64,000 nucleotides of DNA from an uncultured Amylibacter sp. (GTDB taxonomy: Bacteria > Pseudomonadota > Alphaproteobacteria > Rhodobacterales > Rhodobacteraceae): contig OY365741.1 of the NCBI GenBank assembly GCA_959347425.1, positions 248,001 through 312,000 of the forward strand, written 5' to 3'. The position numbers and the translations under genes were made by a program. The notes beneath the pieces were generated by a model. It was not told where the DNA came from. It saw nothing but the letters and a program-made list of their open reading frames with translations, and made no database searches. Numbering within the stretch: position 1 is the first letter of the stretch; the number at the start of each line of letters is the position of its first letter. Positions 17,250 through 26,656 of this stretch are shown here, in pieces.

Positions 17250-17265
17250 TGATGAGTGATGAGTG
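17231..17265 (+). repeat. Heptamer satellite, ATTAGTG type, 5 units
   Basis: Units ATTAGTG, ATTAACG, ATTAGTG, ATGAGTG and ATGAGTG. They carry TAG, TAA and TGA and overlap the 3' end of the MFS gene. Three related units (ATTCACA type) follow at 17294-17314. Confidence 0.8.
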
Positions 17266-17418
17266 GTTATGGGGTCATAATGAACCGTTAATCATTCACA
17301 ATTCATCACTAATACCTAAAAAACTTACTAATTTCCAAAAAAACCTTTACATTATCGTTAATAACCATGTAACACTTATATTGTAAAGACACTATAAAAA
17401 CCGAAAAGGACCCACAAA

Positions 17419-19737
17419 ATGGCCATATTCACCACCACCCTTGAAAACGCTATCCACAGCGCGTTGGACATTGCCAACTCCCACAGGCACGAGCTGGCAA
17501 CACTGGAACACCTACTGCTGGCTCTGGTGGATGAGGATGACGCGGGGCGTTTGCTCCAATCCTGCAAGGTTAATCTGGACGTATTACGGCGCAAACTCCA
17601 CGCTTACCTAGAAAACGAACTGGCCGATTTAATCCAAACCACGCAGGACACCAGCGCGACTCCGACCACTGGTTTTCAGCGAGTCATCCAACGCGCGGTT
17701 CTGCATGTCCATGGCACGGGGCGGCCGAACGTGACGGGCGCGAATGTCATAGTCGCCCTGTTTGCCGAACGCGAAAGCCACGCCACCTATTTCCTGCAAG
17801 AACAGGACATGACGCGGTTTGATGCGGTCAATTACCTCGCCCATGGGATTGCCAAGGATGGCAGTGATACCCGCGATGTTGTCGGCGCGGATGGCGATGA
17901 ATCGCCCGACCATGATGATGCCACGCAACCCGCGCAGAAATCCGCGCTGGATAAATACTGTGATAATTTGAACGAGCGGGCGGCGCAGGGGCGGATTGAT
18001 CCGCTGATTGGGCGCGCTGATGAATTGCAACGATGCGTCCAAATCCTCTGCCGTCGGCGTAAGAATAACCCGATAATGGTGGGTGACCCTGGGGTTGGCA
18101 AAACCGCGATAGCCGAGGGCTTGGCACTGCATATTATTGAGAAGAAAACCCCCGATATCCTGCATAATCACACGATTTACGCGCTGGATATGGGTGCGCT
18201 CATGGCGGGAACACGCTATCGCGGGGATTTTGAGGAACGATTAAAAAACGTAATGGACGAATTGCAAGCCGTAGAAAACTCCATCCTTTTTATCGATGAA
18301 ATCCATACTATCATAGGTGCGGGGGCGGCCAGTGGCGGGGCTATGGATGCCTCTAACCTGCTGAAACCCGCCTTGCAAAACGGGGTTTTGCGGTGCATTG
18401 GGTCAACGACTTACAAAGAATTCCGCCAGCATTTTGAAAAAGACCGTGCCTTGGCGCGTCGCTTTCAAAAAATCGATGTGGGCGAGCCAACCGTCACCGA
18501 TAGTATCAAGATTTTAAAGGGTTTGAAGGCGAATTTTGAAAAGCATCACAATGTGAAATACACGGCAGAGGCGATGAAAACCGCCGTGGAACTGTCCGTC
18601 CGCTATATTCACGACCGCAAACTGCCCGATAAGGCGATTGATGTGATTGATGAGGCGGGTGCCGCCTTTCAAATCGTTGCCAAACTGGGCGATAAGGCGA
18701 AAACCATAGGTGTCACGGATATCGAATCCATCATTGCCAAAATCGCGCGGATACCGGCCAAATCCATCTCCAAAGACGATGCCAAACAACTGGCAGAGCT
18801 GGAAGACGCGCTGAAACGGGTGGTTTTCGGGCAGGATACGGCTATTGAGGCTTTGTCCTCGGCGATAAAACTATCGCGGGCGGGCTTGCGCGAACCCGAA
18901 AAACCGATAGGCAGTTATCTTTTCGCGGGTCCCACGGGGGTTGGCAAAACCGAAGTCGCAAGGCAGTTGGCGGCGACCTTGGGCGTGGAACTTTTGCGGT
19001 TTGACATGTCCGAATATATGGAAAAACACGCGATTAGTCGGCTGATTGGCGCGCCCCCGGGCTATGTCGGGTTTGACCAAGGCGGGCTGCTGACCGATGG
19101 TGTCAATCAAACCCCCTATTGCGTTTTGCTGCTGGATGAGATTGAAAAAGCCCACCCAGATGTGTTCAATATATTGCTGCAAGTCATGGACAACGGCAAG
19201 CTGACCGACCACAGCGGGCGCAGCACGGATTTCCGCAATGCGATTATTATTATGACCTCCAATGCTGGCGCGAGGGAGCTGGCACAGGCGAACATAGGAT
19301 TCGGTCGTGGCAAGCGTACGGGCGATGATACACAGGCGATAGAGCGTCTGTTCAGTCCCGAATTCCGCAATCGGCTGGACGCGATTATCAGTTTTGGTGC
19401 GTTAGGTTTGGACACGATTCATAAGGTCGTGGATAAGTTTATCTTGCATTTGGAGGCGCAGTTAATGGAACGTAATGTGACATTTGAGCTGAGCGCGGCG
19501 GCGATGGATTGGCTGGCGCGCGCGGGCTATGACGAGGTGATGGGGGCGCGGCCTCTGGCACGGGTTATTCAGGAGCATATTAAAAAACCTCTGGCGGATG
19601 AGCTGTTATTCGGGCGGTTGGCCAAGGGCGGATTGGTGAAGGTGACTTTGAAAAAGGGCGCGTTGGATTTGCAGTTAGAGCCGATTGAACGGCGGAAGAT
19701 TACGAAGAGCAAGCAGAGGTTGCTGACGGCTAAATAG
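17419..19737 (+). CDS. clpA: ATP-dependent Clp protease ATP-binding subunit ClpA
   Basis: A 772-residue AAA+ unfoldase. It has an N-terminal Clp_N double repeat (to about residue 145), AAA domain 1 with Walker A GDPGVGKT near 222 and Walker B ILFIDEIHT, and AAA domain 2 with GPTGVGKT near 504. The short middle region without the ClpB coiled coil, and NIGFGR as the ClpP-contact loop, mark it as ClpA. It unfolds substrates for ClpP. No clpS lies upstream, where many relatives have it. The TAG stop is the first element of a heptamer array. Confidence 0.95.
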   Translation: MAIFTTTLENAIHSALDIANSHRHELATLEHLLLALVDEDDAGRLLQSCKVNLDVLRRKLHAYLENELADLIQTTQDTSATPTTGFQRVIQRAVLHVHGTGRPNVTGANVIVALFAERESHATYFLQEQDMTRFDAVNYLAHGIAKDGSDTRDVVGADGDESPDHDDATQPAQKSALDKYCDNLNERAAQGRIDPLIGRADELQRCVQILCRRRKNNPIMVGDPGVGKTAIAEGLALHIIEKKTPDILHNHTIYALDMGALMAGTRYRGDFEERLKNVMDELQAVENSILFIDEIHTIIGAGAASGGAMDASNLLKPALQNGVLRCIGSTTYKEFRQHFEKDRALARRFQKIDVGEPTVTDSIKILKGLKANFEKHHNVKYTAEAMKTAVELSVRYIHDRKLPDKAIDVIDEAGAAFQIVAKLGDKAKTIGVTDIESIIAKIARIPAKSISKDDAKQLAELEDALKRVVFGQDTAIEALSSAIKLSRAGLREPEKPIGSYLFAGPTGVGKTEVARQLAATLGVELLRFDMSEYMEKHAISRLIGAPPGYVGFDQGGLLTDGVNQTPYCVLLLDEIEKAHPDVFNILLQVMDNGKLTDHSGRSTDFRNAIIIMTSNAGARELAQANIGFGRGKRTGDDTQAIERLFSPEFRNRLDAIISFGALGLDTIHKVVDKFILHLEAQLMERNVTFELSAAAMDWLARAGYDEVMGARPLARVIQEHIKKPLADELLFGRLAKGGLVKVTLKKGALDLQLEPIERRKITKSKQRLLTAK

Positions 19738-20188
19738 TTGTTAGTTGTTAGTTATTAGTTGTTAGTTTTTTAGCCCTTGCGGGTCTTCGTAATCGCTTGC
19801 GCGATACCGACCAGCGTGGTCTTTTGTGCGTAGCCCCCGCTTTGCGAGGGCATGCCAAAAGCCCTTTGGTTTCAAGACGATAATGATTCTATAAAATTAC
19901 TATCTGGAATAACAAGACGTTAGAGTGGATTATTTGTTTAGAATACTTGGGAAGTGGTGATGGGTTTGCTCTAAATTTATTTAGGCTGTGCCTAGATATA
20001 AAGACAGGCTTTAGCCATAAAAATCCGCTCGCCCAAGCCTCGCAGAGGGGTGGGCGGGCGGGAAGCCCGAACGCAGGGGCTTGCCCCCAAGTGAGGGCGC
20101 AACAAAAAACCTCCGCTCTTAACCTCTAATAACCAACCCACAATTCTTAATAACCAATCACTAATAACTAACAACTAATAACTAATAA
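19738..20188 (+). repeat. Structured dispersed element, copy A
   Basis: About 450 bp bounded by TTAGTTG heptamers on the left and their inverted form (CTAATAA/CTAACAA) on the right. The head holds four hairpins in a row: AGCCC-TTGC-GGGTCT (19772-19786), ATCGC-TTGC-GCGAT (19792-19805), GACCA-GCG-TGGTC (19809-19821), and a long stem from CTTTTG (19821) to CAAAAG (19861) around GCCCCCGC/GCGAGGGC. A conserved A+T-rich middle, with CTATCTGGAATAACAAGACG, and a G+C-rich tail with GGGGCTTGCCCC follow. No transposase is present. It separates convergent clpA and the OmpA-like gene, and both stop codons lie in its ends. Confidence 0.85.
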
Positions 20189-21823
20189 CTATTTCTCAGT
20201 GAATTTCAATTCAATCCGCCGATTCACCGCATAGGCCTCCACACTATCGGCAGAATCAATCGGCTGAAACTCGCCGAACCCGTTGGCCGCCAGCCGATTC
20301 GGCGGTATCCCCAAGGGCGCAATCATATAACGCACCACGGATAACGCCCGCGCCTGCGACAGCTCCCAATTATCGCGGAACCGACTGCCCTCGCGGATAG
20401 GTTGCATATCGGTATGCCCATCCACCCGCAAAATCCAGTCAATTTCGGGGGGAATATCGGCGGCAACCTTCTGCAAAACCTCGGCGACCTTGCGGATTTC
20501 GGCACGCCCCTGCTCGCCCAGAACCGAAGAGCCCACATCAAACAAAACCTCGGACGAAAACACGAACCTATCGCCAACGATTCGCACGCCTGTTTGCCCC
20601 TCCAAAACCACCCGCAATCGCCCAAAGAAATCAGACCTATATTTACGCAAATCGGCGGTTTCTTCGGTCAATCGCTCACGCTCGCGTTGCTCTAAATCCG
20701 CCCGCGCACGTTGCTCTGCCGCAACGCGAGCCAAGGCCGCGTTCAAATCCGCGCCCAAGGTTTCAATCTGCACATCCGCGTCCGCATCGGCGGCGCGGGA
20801 GGCATCCAGCAACTGCTGCAAGCTGTTTAATTGCTGGCGCAAAGCCAAGGTTTGCTGGTTTAACAACGCCAAACGCCGTTGCCCATCGGCGGAAACTTCA
20901 CGCTCCTGCGCCAACAAATCCCGCGCCCGCGCCAATAACGCGGCTTGGCGTTGTTGGTCGGAAAAAACCTCCGCGTCTTCGTCCGATAGCAAAGTTTCCA
21001 ACCGTTCCTGCGACAATTCGGCGGCGGCTAATAATGTCAAAGTCCGCTCTGCCTCGGCGCGTTTTTCTTCCAAAATTAGAGTCATCGTGGTTAATTCATC
21101 TTCGGCGTTTTTCAAACGTTCGCGTAATATCTCGGCGGCGCGGTTTTCCAATAATCGGGCGCGTTCCACCTCGCTTAATTCGGCGGTTTTGCTGTCAAGT
21201 TCGCTTTCCAATTCCCCAACTTCCAAAGATAAATCCGCGTCCCCTACCCGCAATTCATCAATCAAAGCCTGCATAGCCTCGCGTTTCGCCGCCGCCAAAC
21301 GCGCCGTCTGCTCGCGGGCATTCACCTCCAACCGTGCGGAAGCCAGTGCCAATTCCAAGGCCTCTTTTTCATCAATCACCCGCAGGTTTTCCAATTGTAA
21401 ATCGGCGCGGGCGGATTCCAAACCCGCCTTATCCGCCAGCAAACCCGCGATTTGCGCCTCAAACCCCGTGATACGATTGTTCGCCGCCAATAGCCGATTT
21501 TCGCTATCACGCAAATCCCCACGCAAAGAAAAAATAGTCGCCCGCAACCCGCGTTCCACCCCCTGTGCCGTGGTTAAATCGTCCTGTAATTGCGCGACAT
21601 TCTGGCGTTCCAACCCCAAAGCAGACGCCAGCGAGTTAATCTGCACACTTAGGCTATCCAGTTGTTTATCTTGAACATTTATCGTTTCACGCAGAACAAA
21701 CTGGACAATCATAAAAATAGAAAGCACGAAAAACAAAATCAGCAACAGCGCCGTCATAGCATCGACAAAGCCGGGCCAGATATTACTGTTCAAACGGTTT
21801 TGGGCGCGTCGCAAAAGAGCCAC
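20189..21823 (-). CDS. MotB/OmpA-like envelope protein with long coiled coil
   Basis: A 544-residue protein. After a short N-terminus comes a MotB/TolR-like plug helix (IWPGFVDAMTALLLILFF), then a coiled coil of about 330 residues rich in Ala, Glu, Arg and Leu. The C-terminal OmpA-like peptidoglycan-binding domain has RVDGHTDMQPI and NWELSQARALSVVRYM. I chose a GTG start at 21823, four bases after the ExbB-like stop and preceded by AAAGG; the longer frame would read back through the upstream gene. With the upstream channel protein it should form a proton-driven complex linking inner membrane and cell wall. Its actual task is unknown. Confidence 0.8.
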   Translation of the reverse strand: MALLRRAQNRLNSNIWPGFVDAMTALLLILFFVLSIFMIVQFVLRETINVQDKQLDSLSVQINSLASALGLERQNVAQLQDDLTTAQGVERGLRATIFSLRGDLRDSENRLLAANNRITGFEAQIAGLLADKAGLESARADLQLENLRVIDEKEALELALASARLEVNAREQTARLAAAKREAMQALIDELRVGDADLSLEVGELESELDSKTAELSEVERARLLENRAAEILRERLKNAEDELTTMTLILEEKRAEAERTLTLLAAAELSQERLETLLSDEDAEVFSDQQRQAALLARARDLLAQEREVSADGQRRLALLNQQTLALRQQLNSLQQLLDASRAADADADVQIETLGADLNAALARVAAEQRARADLEQRERERLTEETADLRKYRSDFFGRLRVVLEGQTGVRIVGDRFVFSSEVLFDVGSSVLGEQGRAEIRKVAEVLQKVAADIPPEIDWILRVDGHTDMQPIREGSRFRDNWELSQARALSVVRYMIAPLGIPPNRLAANGFGEFQPIDSADSVEAYAVNRRIELKFTEK

Positions 21824-21827
21824 TGGC

Positions 21828-22781
21828 TTAACCTTTCGGGCTGGATTTTGACAGCTCTTGCAAAATACCCGCCAGTTGCGAATCCATGGAACGCAGGCGC
21901 ATTCGGCTTTCTTCATCCAGTGCAGAACTGCCCTTATCCGTGGACTGTTTGTTCATCACCTCTATGGCGAATGAGAGGGTTGCAACCTGTTTTGCCAGCT
22001 CCAGCAAAATGTCATGGGCATCGGTTTCACTGCCCTTTTTATCCTTATCAAACACGGTTATTTTAGTAATTGACGACAGCCATTCTTCCAATTCGCGATA
22101 GAACCGCCCTTGGGTTTGCGCCGATAATAAATCCAGCAAGCCGACGATTAAAGACCCCGCCAAACCCAGCAAAGACGAGCCGAACGCGGTTCCCATACCG
22201 CTTAATTGCGATTCCAACCCACGCATCAAATTATCAAAGATTTGGATGGTTTCCACACCTTCCTGCGGGGCGAGGCTACGGATGGTTTCCACAACGGCAG
22301 GCACGGTGATGGCCAGCCCATAAAACGTCCCCAAAAGCCCCAGAAAAATCAGCAAATTGATGATGTATCGCGTGATTTCGCGCCCTTCATCCAGCCGAAT
22401 TGCCACGGAATCCAAAATAGACCGCGTGGAGGTGGAGGTCAGGGAAAACCGCGCGGCTCGGTCGGATAACATCGCGGCAAGCGAGCCAAGCAGGGTCGGC
22501 GCGACTATGTATTCATGCCCTGGGCGGTCTAGCGCGAAACTCTCAATCCAGCTGACCGATTTTATCATGGTTAAAACTTGGTAAAAGCACGAAATCAGCC
22601 CAAGCCCGAAAATCCCCACGATAAACCCGTTCAAGTACGGGGAGGCAAGGAAAATAGGCGATATGGTCGGGTAAATGAAATACACCCCGACCCCGAAAGC
22701 GATGCAAATCCCCAGCATCATAACGATTTGGTTAAAGGGGTGGGTGAATTTAAAGGAAATCACGCGGTTCAGGTTTGACAT
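21828..22781 (-). CDS. MotA/TolQ/ExbB-type proton channel protein
   Basis: A 317-residue inner-membrane protein starting MSNLNRVISFKFTHPFNQIV. It has two N-terminal membrane helices (about 16-70). A later pair covers ITRYIINLLIFLGLLGTFYG and MGTAFGSSLLGLAGSLIVGL, which form the TolQ/ExbB channel signature with its conserved Thr and Gly. The ATG at 22781 begins the native helix; a frame open to 23204 upstream is low-complexity and overlaps the divergent gene. The MotB-like gene starts 4 bp downstream. The pair plus a divergent DUF2125 gene recurs in Rhodobacterales. Confidence 0.8.
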   Translation of the reverse strand: MSNLNRVISFKFTHPFNQIVMMLGICIAFGVGVYFIYPTISPIFLASPYLNGFIVGIFGLGLISCFYQVLTMIKSVSWIESFALDRPGHEYIVAPTLLGSLAAMLSDRAARFSLTSTSTRSILDSVAIRLDEGREITRYIINLLIFLGLLGTFYGLAITVPAVVETIRSLAPQEGVETIQIFDNLMRGLESQLSGMGTAFGSSLLGLAGSLIVGLLDLLSAQTQGRFYRELEEWLSSITKITVFDKDKKGSETDAHDILLELAKQVATLSFAIEVMNKQSTDKGSSALDEESRMRLRSMDSQLAGILQELSKSSPKG

Positions 22782-22982
22782 GGTGGGCTGCTTTGGGCTG
22801 CTTTGGGTTTTTGTGGGTTTTGCAGGGGACTCTGCACTTGCTATTATAGCGAAATGATTCCATAATTCCAGATGAAAAGTGGCAAAATTGGGCGATAGGG
22901 TGAAAAAATCGGTTAAGACCGATAAAAACCGTGTGAAACCCCCTGTAAAACCCGCGTGAAACCCCCGCAAAGGAGCAATAAA

Positions 22983-23930
22983 ATGAAACGATACTCTATT
23001 CCCGCGCTGATCGCGGTTATTGTGATTTGCGCGATTGGCTGGTCGGTTTATTGGGTTATTGGCGGGCGGATTATGGACGAACGGGTGGAACGTTGGCTGG
23101 ATTTCCCTGCCGATTCGAACTGGAGTGTGGCGTATGATGGGGTCTCGTTGGCGGGTTATCCCAATCGGTTTGATACGACCGTGACGGGGTTTGAATTGCG
23201 CCATAAGGACAGCGAGGCGGCTTGGCGGATTAACCCGTTGCGCCTGTTTGCGTTAAGCTATCAACCGCAGAAATTTATTGCCGTGTGGCCTGCCGAGCAG
23301 ACTGTTATCCTGCCACGCGGGGGGCTGGTGGATGTTTTCACCGATGATATGCGCGCGAGTATGTCGTTTGCGGACTCGGCTTTGCCATACGAAGCGGTGA
23401 TGAGCATAAAGGGTGCGCTTTTGGCAACCCCCATGGGTGCCGTGCCGATAGAGGATGTTTTATTTGCGATGCGGGCGGTGGATGGCGCGGGTGCGGGCGC
23501 GGATTACGATGTGGATATGCGGGTGGATGGGCTATATTTGCCCGTGCAGGATGAGCCGAGCCGTATTGACGGCCATATTCGGGCGCGAGTCGTGATGGAT
23601 GAGGCACGAGTGGATATAATGTCCAGCAATGTACGCGTGCAGGGCGTGGTTTTGCAAGCCACGGGCAGTTTGGGTGCAGATACCGATGGCTATCTTGTTG
23701 GCGATTTATCCGTTGCTGTGCAGAATTATACCGAATTACCCGCGTTATTGGCGGTTTATGGGGTGATAAAACCGACTATGGCGGCGAGGGTAGGCAAGAC
23801 TCTGTCGTTTATCAGTGCGCTGGCGTTGGATAAATCCCGTGTGTCCGTGCCTCTGCGATTTGACGGGGGTAAGATGTATCTGGGGCCCTTGCCGATTGGG
23901 GAGTCACCGCGTTTAGTTATTAGTTATTAG
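22983..23930 (+). CDS. DUF2125 family protein
   Basis: A 315-residue protein anchored by one N-terminal helix (IPALIAVIVICAIGWSVYWV) with the bulk in the periplasm. Family features include WSVAYDGVSLAGYPNRFDTT and WPAEQTVILP. AAGGAG at 22970-22975 supports the ATG at 22983. The function is unknown. The last five codons plus the stop (L-V-I-S-Y-TAG, from 23913) are pure TTAGTTA heptamer, so the native C-terminus was overwritten or extended by the repeat of copy B. Confidence 0.75.
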   Translation: MKRYSIPALIAVIVICAIGWSVYWVIGGRIMDERVERWLDFPADSNWSVAYDGVSLAGYPNRFDTTVTGFELRHKDSEAAWRINPLRLFALSYQPQKFIAVWPAEQTVILPRGGLVDVFTDDMRASMSFADSALPYEAVMSIKGALLATPMGAVPIEDVLFAMRAVDGAGAGADYDVDMRVDGLYLPVQDEPSRIDGHIRARVVMDEARVDIMSSNVRVQGVVLQATGSLGADTDGYLVGDLSVAVQNYTELPALLAVYGVIKPTMAARVGKTLSFISALALDKSRVSVPLRFDGGKMYLGPLPIGESPRLVISY

Positions 23931-24357
23931 TTATTAGTGATTAGTGATTAGTGATTGGTTATTGAGAATTGTGGGTTCGTTATTAGAGATTACGAGTAGA
24001 GGTTTTTTGTTGCGCCCTCACTGCGTTCGGTTGCCCGCCCGCCCACCCCTCCTGCGGAGAGCTGGACGGGGTTTTGTGGCTTTTGCCTGTCCTTGCATCT
24101 AGGCATAGCCTAAATAAATTTAGAGCAAACCTATCACCAATTCCCAAGTATTCTTTGCAAATAATCCAATCTCTCGTCTTGTTATTCCAGATAGTAAATC
24201 TATAGAGATATTATCGTCTTGTAACCAAAGGGCTTTTGGCATGCTCCCGCAAAGCGGGGGCTACGCACAAAAGACCACGCTGGTCGGTATCGCGCAAGCG
24301 ATTACGAAGACCCGCAAGGGCTAAAGCCACTAATAACTAACAACTAATAACTAACAA
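23913..24357 (-). repeat. Structured dispersed element, copy B (minus orientation)
   Basis: The same element as copy A, read on the minus strand. Its head lies at the right end: AGACCC/AGGGCT near 24310, ATCGC/GCGAT, GACCA/TGGTC, and a long stem with GCCCCCGC/GCGGGAGC. The A+T-rich middle and the tail with GGCGGGCGGGC lie to the left. Heptamer arrays bound both ends. The stop codons of DUF2125 (left) and of the dehydrogenase (right) lie in them. The tail lacks the GGGGCTTGCCCC hairpin present in copy A. Confidence 0.85.
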
Positions 24358-25389
24358 CTAACAACTAACCAAAACCACCTTCGCCGCCTTCACTCCCCCT
24401 GCTAAAATATCATCAAACGCCTGCGCACCCTCCGCCAAAGCCCGCGTTTCCACCCACCGTTCGGTATCATAGCGACCATCAAAAATCGCCTGAGCCGTAG
24501 CCTCAAAATCCGCCTTAGTATAGGTATAAGTGCCGATAAACGTCACCTCCTGCAAGGTTGCACGGCGAATATCCAGCCCACCATCGCTATCACCCAAACC
24601 GATATGCACGATGACTCCGCCAGGCGCGACCAAACGGCTGGCATCGCTGCGAGTCGCAGCAAAACCAACCGCGTCAATCACCAAATCATACGCGCCCGTA
24701 TCGCCCGTTTTATCGCGCGGATGAAACGCCGACAACCCGTCAAACGCCGCCAACGCATCACGGCGCAAATCATTCGGTTCCGCCACATCCACCTGCGCAC
24801 ACCCCCATAATTGCAGGGTTAAAGCCGAGCCGACTCCTATCGCCCCGCCGCCTATCACTAAACACCGCGCCCCCTCCAGCCCGCCGAAAACCGCATCCCC
24901 AGCCAAACGCACGGCGTGCCAGCAGACTGCCAAAGGCTCCGCCAGCGCCGCACGGACATAGGACACCGAATCGGGGATGACAATCAAACTATCGCTCGGC
25001 ATAGTCAGAAATTCCGCCATAGCACCCATCCTCGGCGGGATAGAAATAATCGTGCGGGTGGGGCAAAGGTTCGCCCGCCCCGTATTACAATACCCGCAAT
25101 TCCCACACGAAATCAGGGGATTAACGCAGACTCGCGCGTTTTTCATAGGACCCGCGATGACTCGCCCAGCCGCCTCATGCCCCAGAATTAAGGGCGGTGG
25201 CCTGCGCGAATCATGCCCCAAATAGCCGTGCAAATCAGACCCGCAAATCCCAACCGCCCGCACGGCAATAAGATTATCATCGCCTTGTGGCACAGGACGC
25301 GGGAATTTCCCCATCTGTATCGTGCGCGGGGCGTTATAAATAAGGGCATTCATAGTTTCGGGCATAGTATCTGGCAAAGCATCCGTCAT
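24358..25389 (-). CDS. Zinc-dependent alcohol dehydrogenase, sorbitol/L-idonate dehydrogenase-like
   Basis: A 343-residue medium-chain dehydrogenase. Catalytic zinc ligands are in VGICGSDLHGYLGH and LILGHEAAGRV. The structural zinc site is reduced: CGNCGYCNTGRANLC gives its four cysteines in the usual spacing. The NAD-binding fold has VIGGGAIGVGSAL. Activity would be oxidation of a polyol or sugar acid; the exact substrate is not evident. I chose the ATG at 25389 (MTDALPD), with GGAAAG upstream; the ATG at 25488 would include the intergenic operator. It is divergent from potF. Its stop lies in a heptamer array. Confidence 0.8.
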   Translation of the reverse strand: MTDALPDTMPETMNALIYNAPRTIQMGKFPRPVPQGDDNLIAVRAVGICGSDLHGYLGHDSRRPPPLILGHEAAGRVIAGPMKNARVCVNPLISCGNCGYCNTGRANLCPTRTIISIPPRMGAMAEFLTMPSDSLIVIPDSVSYVRAALAEPLAVCWHAVRLAGDAVFGGLEGARCLVIGGGAIGVGSALTLQLWGCAQVDVAEPNDLRRDALAAFDGLSAFHPRDKTGDTGAYDLVIDAVGFAATRSDASRLVAPGGVIVHIGLGDSDGGLDIRRATLQEVTFIGTYTYTKADFEATAQAIFDGRYDTERWVETRALAEGAQAFDDILAGGVKAAKVVLVSC

Positions 25390-25461
25390 AACAATCTTTC
25401 CATTTTTCCAAAGTTTTTCACATTTTATTGCATTAAACTCACCAAAAAGCCAATAAACAAT

Positions 25462-25476
25462 TTGACAATCCGTCAA
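25462..25476. promoter_or_regulatory. Palindromic operator candidate between the dehydrogenase and potF
   Basis: TTGAC-AATCC-GTCAA is a perfect 5+5 inverted repeat in the 163-bp divergent gap. It overlaps a possible -35 box (TTGACA) for potF, so a regulator bound here could control one or both genes. No matching regulator gene is in the window. Confidence 0.4.
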
Positions 25477-25552
25477 AACTATTGCCAACTAGCACCATCG
25501 GGGCAAACCCCCAAAACCAAATTAACCACAATTAATCACAAGGAGACATAAA

Positions 25553-26656
25553 ATGATTAACTCAATAAAACCCACAATAACCCTCACCGCAACAGCCACC
25601 GCCCTCGCGTTATCGGCTTTTACCGCACAGGCGCAGGAATTGCGCATTTATAACTGGTCGGATTACATCGCCGAGGACACGATTGAAAAGTTTGAAAAGC
25701 AAACGGGCATCACGGTGACCTATGACGTGTTTGACAGCAACGAAGTGCTGGAGGCTAAATTACTCGCGGGCGCGTCTGGCTATGACATAGTCGTGCCGAC
25801 CTCCGATTTCCTGCAACGGCAAATCGCTGCGGGGATTTACCAAAAGCTGGACAAATCCAAGCTGCCCAATTTGAAAAACATGGACGCGGATTTGATGGCG
25901 AACGCGGCGACTTATGACGCGGATAACGCCCATTCGGTCATATATTTATGGGGAACAACGGGGATTGGCTATAATGTTAACGCTGTGCGCGAACGGCTGG
26001 GCGATGATTACGAAATCAACAGCTGGGATATGGTTTTTAACCCCGAAAACGCCGCAAAACTGGCGGATTGCGGGATTTCCATGCTGGATGCCCCGACCGA
26101 GGTTATCCCTGCGGCGGCGAACTATCTGGGCTATAACCCGAATACGGAAGACGCTGGCGAGTTGCGCGAAGCTGCGGAGTTGCTGTCCGCCGTGCGCCCC
26201 TATGTTCGGTATTTCCATTCCTCGCAATATATCAACGATTTGGCGAATGGCGATAGTTGCGTTGCGGTCGGCTGGTCTGGCGATGTTTTCATAGCCCAAG
26301 CCCGCGCGGATGAGGCGGAAAACGGGGTGGAAATCGATTATTTCATTCCCCGCGAAGGTGCGTTGCAATGGTTTGACATGCTGGCTATCCCTGCGGACGC
26401 GCCGAATGTGGATGCCGCCCATGCGTTTATTAATTTCCTGATGGAGCCTGAGATTACGGCGGATATAACGAACTATGTTTGGTATGGGTCTGCTAATCAG
26501 GCGGCTCTGCCGTTGATTGATGAGGAGATTTTGGCGAATGAGGGGATATTCCCATCCGCCGCCGCGAAGGAGAATTTGTGGGGGGGCGAGGTTGTGTCTA
26601 TCAAATCCGACCGTCTGCGGACGCGGTTATGGACGAAGATAACAACCGGTCAATAG
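25553..26656 (+). CDS. potF: Spermidine/putrescine ABC transporter substrate-binding protein
   Basis: A 367-residue periplasmic binding protein of the PotD/PotF family. The signal peptide spans about residues 1-26 (cleavage after AQA). The mature protein starts ELRIYNWSDYIAEDTIEKFE, the family signature, and has ASGYDIVVPTSDFLQRQIAA and WGTTGIGYNV. AAGGAG precedes the ATG. It should capture putrescine or another polyamine for the PotGHI importer. The stop codon begins a heptamer array, after which element C intervenes before potG. Confidence 0.9.
   Translation: MINSIKPTITLTATATALALSAFTAQAQELRIYNWSDYIAEDTIEKFEKQTGITVTYDVFDSNEVLEAKLLAGASGYDIVVPTSDFLQRQIAAGIYQKLDKSKLPNLKNMDADLMANAATYDADNAHSVIYLWGTTGIGYNVNAVRERLGDDYEINSWDMVFNPENAAKLADCGISMLDAPTEVIPAAANYLGYNPNTEDAGELREAAELLSAVRPYVRYFHSSQYINDLANGDSCVAVGWSGDVFIAQARADEAENGVEIDYFIPREGALQWFDMLAIPADAPNVDAAHAFINFLMEPEITADITNYVWYGSANQAALPLIDEEILANEGIFPSAAAKENLWGGEVVSIKSDRLRTRLWTKITTGQ

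Noticed and set aside
17346..17400. Heat-shock (sigma-32) promoter for clpA
   Set aside because: CTTATAT resembles the -10 box, but no CTTG-type -35 box stands at the right distance.
19947..20129. Small open frame in element A with a similar frame in element D (36643-36849), looking like a conserved protein
   Set aside because: In copies B, C, E and F the start codon is lost (ATGGG becomes ATAGG or differs) and the frame is broken by indels. The similarity is DNA-level repeat conservation, not coding.
20490..21674. Long plus-strand open frame of 394 codons
   Set aside because: It is antisense to the coiled-coil region of the MotB/OmpA-like gene; its Ser- and Arg-rich composition is the shadow of Ala-, Glu- and Leu-rich codons.
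21828..23204. N-terminal extension of the ExbB-like gene by 141 residues
   Set aside because: The extra part is low-complexity, overlaps the divergent DUF2125 gene and its ribosome site, and precedes a normal ATG at 22781.
24358..24360. Assigning the long elements as insertion sequences
   Set aside because: No transposase frame, no target-site duplication that can be told from the heptamer arrays. They are listed as repeats only.
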